Origin: an uncultured Oscillospiraceae bacterium
GTDB lineage: Bacteria; Bacillota; Clostridia; Oscillospirales; Oscillospiraceae
Assembly: GCA_947600025.1 (NCBI GenBank)
Contig: CANQFY010000009.1
Location: forward strand, 1 to 42,213
Direction of reading: 5' to 3'
DNA length: 42,213 bases
The number at the start of each line of letters is the position of its first letter. The stretch's first letter is position 1. Below the pieces are notes generated by a model. It did no database searches. It saw only the letters and a program-made list of their open reading frames with translations, and was not told the DNA's origin. Shown here one piece after another: positions 39,898 to 42,213 of the stretch. The position numbers were made by a program, and so were the translations under genes.

Positions 39898-40761
39898 TTA
39901 CTGGATGTGGACGTGGTTATTGATGTGGTCCTGGCAGTAGCAGTAGTAGCCGTTGCACCGGGAGCAGTAGCGAAATTCCAGATCCGGGTCCGACACGTCG
40001 GTGCGGCCACAGACGGTACACCGGTGGGTGTAGGGCTGCTGGACCTGGGCGGTGCTGGCCTCCCAGGAGCCGGCGTTGGGAAAGGGAATGGGCTTTGCCC
40101 CGGCCTTCTTGGGCTTTTTCCGGAACAGCCGCCGGAAATTGGCCTGCCAGGACATGGGGATCACGTTCAGCACGTCCTTGCCGAAGAACAGGAAGTAGTT
40201 CAGCAGAGACACCACCGGGAACAGATTCCCCGGGAAGGGGCCGAAGAGTCCCAAAATCACCAGCGCCAGGTCCAGCACGGCGAAGATCCACGCCCGCACC
40301 GGGATGATGAACAGCAGCAAAAACTGGGCGTCGGGGTAGAGGGTGGCGTAGGACAAAAACAGACTCAGATTCAGATAATAGGCGTCCGCAGCGCCGCCGA
40401 AGATCAGGCAGTAGACGTCCATCAGCACCACGCCGGAGAGGTAGAACAAATTGAACCGGCAGGTGCCCCAGATATTTTCCATGGCCCGGCCCAGGGAGTA
40501 ATAGCACACCAGGCTGACGATCATGAGCAGCGGATTGGAGATATAGTAGGTCAGCGGATAGGTGATCAGCCGCCAGACCTGCCCGTGGAGAATGGCAGTC
40601 CGGTCGAAGCACAGCAGGGCGTAAAGGGTGCCCTGCCTGTCGATCAGGGTCATCACATACACCAGCGCGCAGCCCAGGCTGATATAAAGCATCAAATTTG
40701 GGATCCCCTGATTGCGGTGGCGGTAGCAGAACCGCTCAAACCGGCTCCTTAAATTTTTCAA
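39898..40761 (-). CDS. Rhomboid-like membrane protein without catalytic residues, with C-terminal zinc ribbon
   Basis: The 287-residue protein has six or so membrane segments. HGQVWRLITYPLTYYI and LGRAMENIWGTCRFNLFYLS match the first loop and second segment of rhomboid proteases. The GxSG serine motif is absent, though; the region reads LNLSLFLSYATLYPDAQFLL. It therefore looks like a pseudo-rhomboid, a type I recall as common in Clostridia. The C-terminus carries a CxxC...CxxC zinc ribbon (CTVCG, then CSRC, about residues 243-268) and a Tyr/Cys/His-rich tail. The likely start is TTG 40761 with GGGAG nine bases upstream; a TTG at 40770 lies too close to that site. It converges on asnS. Function unknown. 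Confidence 0.75.
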   Translation of the reverse strand: MKNLRSRFERFCYRHRNQGIPNLMLYISLGCALVYVMTLIDRQGTLYALLCFDRTAILHGQVWRLITYPLTYYISNPLLMIVSLVCYYSLGRAMENIWGTCRFNLFYLSGVVLMDVYCLIFGGAADAYYLNLSLFLSYATLYPDAQFLLLFIIPVRAWIFAVLDLALVILGLFGPFPGNLFPVVSLLNYFLFFGKDVLNVIPMSWQANFRRLFRKKPKKAGAKPIPFPNAGSWEASTAQVQQPYTHRCTVCGRTDVSDPDLEFRYCSRCNGYYCYCQDHINNHVHIQ

Positions 40762-40791
40762 GGCCCTCAACTCCCGTGAAAGATTGGTACT

Positions 40792-40820
40792 ATTTTACCA
40801 GCCCAATAGGCAAAAGTCCA
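40792..40820 (-). promoter_or_regulatory. Possible promoter of the rhomboid-like gene
   Basis: On the minus strand, TGGACT (40820-40815), a 17-base spacer and TAAAAT (40797-40792). The -10 is good and the -35 only moderate. Confidence 0.4.
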
Positions 40821-40893
40821 TAGCCGAATTATGAACATTTTTTCCCGGGGTTAGTCCCGGCCTGGAAAAAACCGGTTTTTTTGAAAAAAATAC

Positions 40894-40922
40894 TTGCATT
40901 TTCCGGCCCGGTATGCTACTAT
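40894..40922 (+). promoter_or_regulatory. Promoter of the tRNA-Arg gene
   Basis: TTGCAT (40894-40899), a 17-base spacer and TACTAT (40917-40922), about 22 bases before the tRNA. A GC-rich stretch after the -10 (TCGGGC) resembles the discriminator of stable-RNA promoters. Confidence 0.7.
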
Positions 40923-40944
40923 ATTCGGGCACGAAAAGTGTTAT

Positions 40945-41021
40945 GCGCCAGTAGCTCAGTTGGATAGAGTGACTGACTACGAATCAGTAGGTCGGGGGTT
41001 CGAGTCCCTTCTGGCGTACCA
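40945..41021 (+). tRNA. tRNA-Arg (anticodon ACG), CCA encoded
   Basis: The 77-base gene folds as a full cloverleaf. The acceptor stem GCGCCAG pairs with CTGGCGT, with a terminal G-T wobble. The D-arm is GCTC...GAGT, and the anticodon stem ACTGA/TCAGT closes the loop CTACGAA with anticodon ACG. The T-arm GGGGG-TTCGAGT-CCCTT has two wobble pairs. The discriminator is A and CCA is encoded. ACG is read as ICG after deamination and decodes CGN arginine codons. tRNA 3' ends are common integration sites, which fits the accessory genes downstream. Confidence 0.95.
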
Positions 41022-41022
41022 T

Positions 41023-41071
41023 TGCAAACACACACAAACCCCAGATTATGTGGGTAAAGCATGTGTTTGCA
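41023..41071. repeat. 10-bp inverted repeat just downstream of tRNA-Arg
   Basis: TGCAAACACA (41023-41032) is matched by its reverse complement TGTGTTTGCA (41062-41071) with 29 bases between. It begins two bases after the tRNA CCA end. It could be a tRNA-processing hairpin, or an integrase or excisionase site of an element inserted at the tRNA. Neither is proven. Confidence 0.45.
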
Positions 41072-41081
41072 GTAAAATTAA

Positions 41082-41116
41082 AAATGCCGGAGAGGGCTTG
41101 ATCCTCTCCGGCATTT
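41082..41116 (+). terminator. Terminator of the tRNA-Arg transcript
   Basis: AAATGCCGGAGAGG (41082-41095) pairs perfectly with 41103-41116 across a 7-base loop, followed by a short T run. It could also work for minus-strand transcripts coming from the accessory genes. Confidence 0.8.
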
Positions 41117-41165
41117 CTGTTATGCGCTGCCGCTCTCCCTCCGGCCGGCTCACTCTGCCGTGTAG

Positions 41166-41501
41166 CTACCCCACCTCAGCAAAGGAGTACACGTCAATGG
41201 GTACACCCTGGGCATTGACTACAACATCGTGATCATCATTCGGGATGCCGAAAAAACCATACGCCGCCCAGTTGCAGCCTCGTCCGTCTTTTTGCCCCCG
41301 TGGTGTCCCCTTGCCCGTATAGCGCCCCAGGCACTCCACATACGCGCAGTTGGCCGGATCCTTTGCCCCCGCGTCAATGAAATCCTGCACTGACGCGATA
41401 TGACCGCACATAGGACACCTGAATTTCCAGTTTTTCACGTCCTTTCCAAAACGCCGCTCTCCCTCGGCTCTCCAATCACTTATGCTATTATACCTCGCCA
41501 T
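41166..41501 (-). CDS. VVA0879-like protein of phage or mobile-element type
   Basis: The 111-residue protein has an N-terminal WRAEGERRFGKDVKNWKF segment, a CPMCGH zinc-binding half-site with a second pair of cysteines further on (CAYVECLG), and GRYTG. This pattern resembles the VVA0879 family, found mainly in phage and integrative-element genomes and of unknown function. It overlaps the macro-domain gene by 14 bases, so they are co-translated. The gene is visibly less GC-rich than the genes on the other side of the tRNA. Assignment is by eye and therefore moderate. Confidence 0.65.
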   Translation of the reverse strand: MARYNSISDWRAEGERRFGKDVKNWKFRCPMCGHIASVQDFIDAGAKDPANCAYVECLGRYTGKGTPRGQKDGRGCNWAAYGFFGIPNDDHDVVVNAQGVPIDVYSFAEVG

Positions 41502-42162
41502 TGGTAGTCACCTCCTTTCCTTCGATAGCTTCCAGCAGCACATCTACCACCTCATCCGTCAAATCAAAAAAGTGTTTATGCCAGCCGGGGCAGCCGCAAT
41601 CCTCAGTAGTCAGCGGCTCATAACCCTGGTATTTTTTCAGCCACAGGACCGCCTCCTGCAGGGACATACGCGGGCGCGGTTCAGCAGGGATCCGGCCGAC
41701 CTCACCCTCCCAATACACGACAGTGACCGGTATGGTCGCCTCCCCCAGTGTGCGCTTAATAATACTCTTGACACGATTCCAGTTTCCACCGGCGATGCCG
41801 CAGCCAATCCGGGCAGGCAGATAGAGAGGCGTCCCGAACGCCTCCGCAATTTTCCGCAAATCGCGGAAACACAGCTCCATAGCTTCGTAGTTCGTCAAGG
41901 ATCGTCCATTCCGGGGCTCAGCATTCTGGCAAAACATATTTGCCACGATAACATCCCCACATTTTGCATACCAGTTTGTCCCTAAGAGCTTTTTACCCTT
42001 TTCTGCACAAAGGCGCTGATATTCCCGGTACTGCTCTGCAGACAAGAGCTTTTCTGCGATAGAATAGGCGATGCCGCCGCCCATAACGCCCTGATAGTTG
42101 ACTTGGTGACAAATTATCCCCTTGCCATCCCGGAGAAGATCACCGACAATTTCCTGAATCAT
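41488..42162 (-). CDS. Macro-domain (ADP-ribose-binding) protein with C-terminal extension
   Basis: The 224-residue protein has a macro domain at residues 1-155: VGDLLRDGKGIICHQVNYQG, then GVMGGGIAYSIAEKLL (the ADP-ribose diphosphate loop), and LPARIGCGIAGGNWNRVKSI as the second binding loop. Such domains bind or hydrolyse ADP-ribose derivatives and are frequent in phage and plasmid genomes. A C-terminal extension (about 160-224) includes MSLQEAVLWLKKYQGYEP and a CGCPGWHKHF stretch that may bind metal. The ATG at 42162 sits beside the homopolymer end of the window, so its upstream signals are unreliable, but the frame itself is clean. It overlaps the VVA0879-like gene by 14 bases. Confidence 0.82.
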   Translation of the reverse strand: MIQEIVGDLLRDGKGIICHQVNYQGVMGGGIAYSIAEKLLSAEQYREYQRLCAEKGKKLLGTNWYAKCGDVIVANMFCQNAEPRNGRSLTNYEAMELCFRDLRKIAEAFGTPLYLPARIGCGIAGGNWNRVKSIIKRTLGEATIPVTVVYWEGEVGRIPAEPRPRMSLQEAVLWLKKYQGYEPLTTEDCGCPGWHKHFFDLTDEVVDVLLEAIEGKEVTTNGEV

Positions 42163-42170
42163 TTCTGTTT

Positions 42171-42213
<43 letters not shown>

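Overview
The window is a GC-rich, gene-dense stretch of chromosome, probably from an anaerobic gut Firmicute of the class Clostridia (Oscillospiraceae-like). The pointers are strong AGGAGG-type ribosome-binding sites, a citrate-lyase locus, a late cobalamin (nucleotide-loop) operon, a YozG-type XRE regulator beside a DUF2975-like protein, and a Gram-positive surface protein ending in a TPKTG sorting signal. This assignment is inferred from gene content; no rRNA or other strong taxonomic marker is present. About 35 protein genes, one tRNA, about a dozen candidate promoters and about ten hairpin terminators can be supported. The last roughly 1 kb looks like the edge of an accessory element, and the window ends in a C8-T35 homopolymer that is probably an assembly artefact.

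Layout. 1-4084 (minus): citrate fermentation operon citD-citE-citF plus a CitMHS-type citrate transporter cut by the window edge. It is read divergently from 4260-7494 (plus), a LysR regulator followed without a gap by an OmpR-type response regulator and its histidine kinase. 7591-10430 (plus): a membrane acyltransferase and a DUF2079 membrane protein, preceded by a terminator and a second hairpin that holds the ribosome-binding site. 10523-14494 (plus): a 1323-residue wall-anchored protein with a transglutaminase-like domain and Cys-rich repeats. 14651-16799 (plus): DUF2975-like membrane protein, YozG-like XRE regulator and an exported protein, behind a promoter carrying two copies of one palindrome. 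16956-19383 (minus): ECF sigma factor, membrane-anchored probable anti-sigma factor and a serpin lipoprotein. 19493-24694: cbiB (minus) and a divergent operon of a nitrilase-family gene, cobT, cobU, cobS, a shrunken cobU-like gene and a cobC-like phosphatase. 24776-29612 (minus): five-gene Opp/Dpp/Nik-type ABC importer. 29813-36078 (minus): glutamate synthase gltB-gltD and a small membrane protein. 36282-37603 (minus): thyA-folA. 37714-39858 (plus): TraX-family protein and asnS. 39898-40761 (minus): rhomboid-like protein with a zinc ribbon. 40945-41021: tRNA-Arg(ACG). 41166-42162 (minus): VVA0879-like and macro-domain proteins.

How the genes work together. The cit genes import citrate and cleave it to acetate and oxaloacetate. 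The ligase and prosthetic-group genes (citC, citX, citG) are not in the window. The cob operon attaches the aminopropanol arm and assembles the lower ligand of adenosylcobalamin. GltBD assimilates ammonia. ThyA and FolA form the dTMP/tetrahydrofolate cycle.

The units most likely to hold undescribed biology are the sigma/anti-sigma/serpin operon, the palindrome-controlled DUF2975/XRE/exported-protein operon, the cobU-like paralogue with no histidine, and the Cys-repeat transglutaminase-like surface protein.
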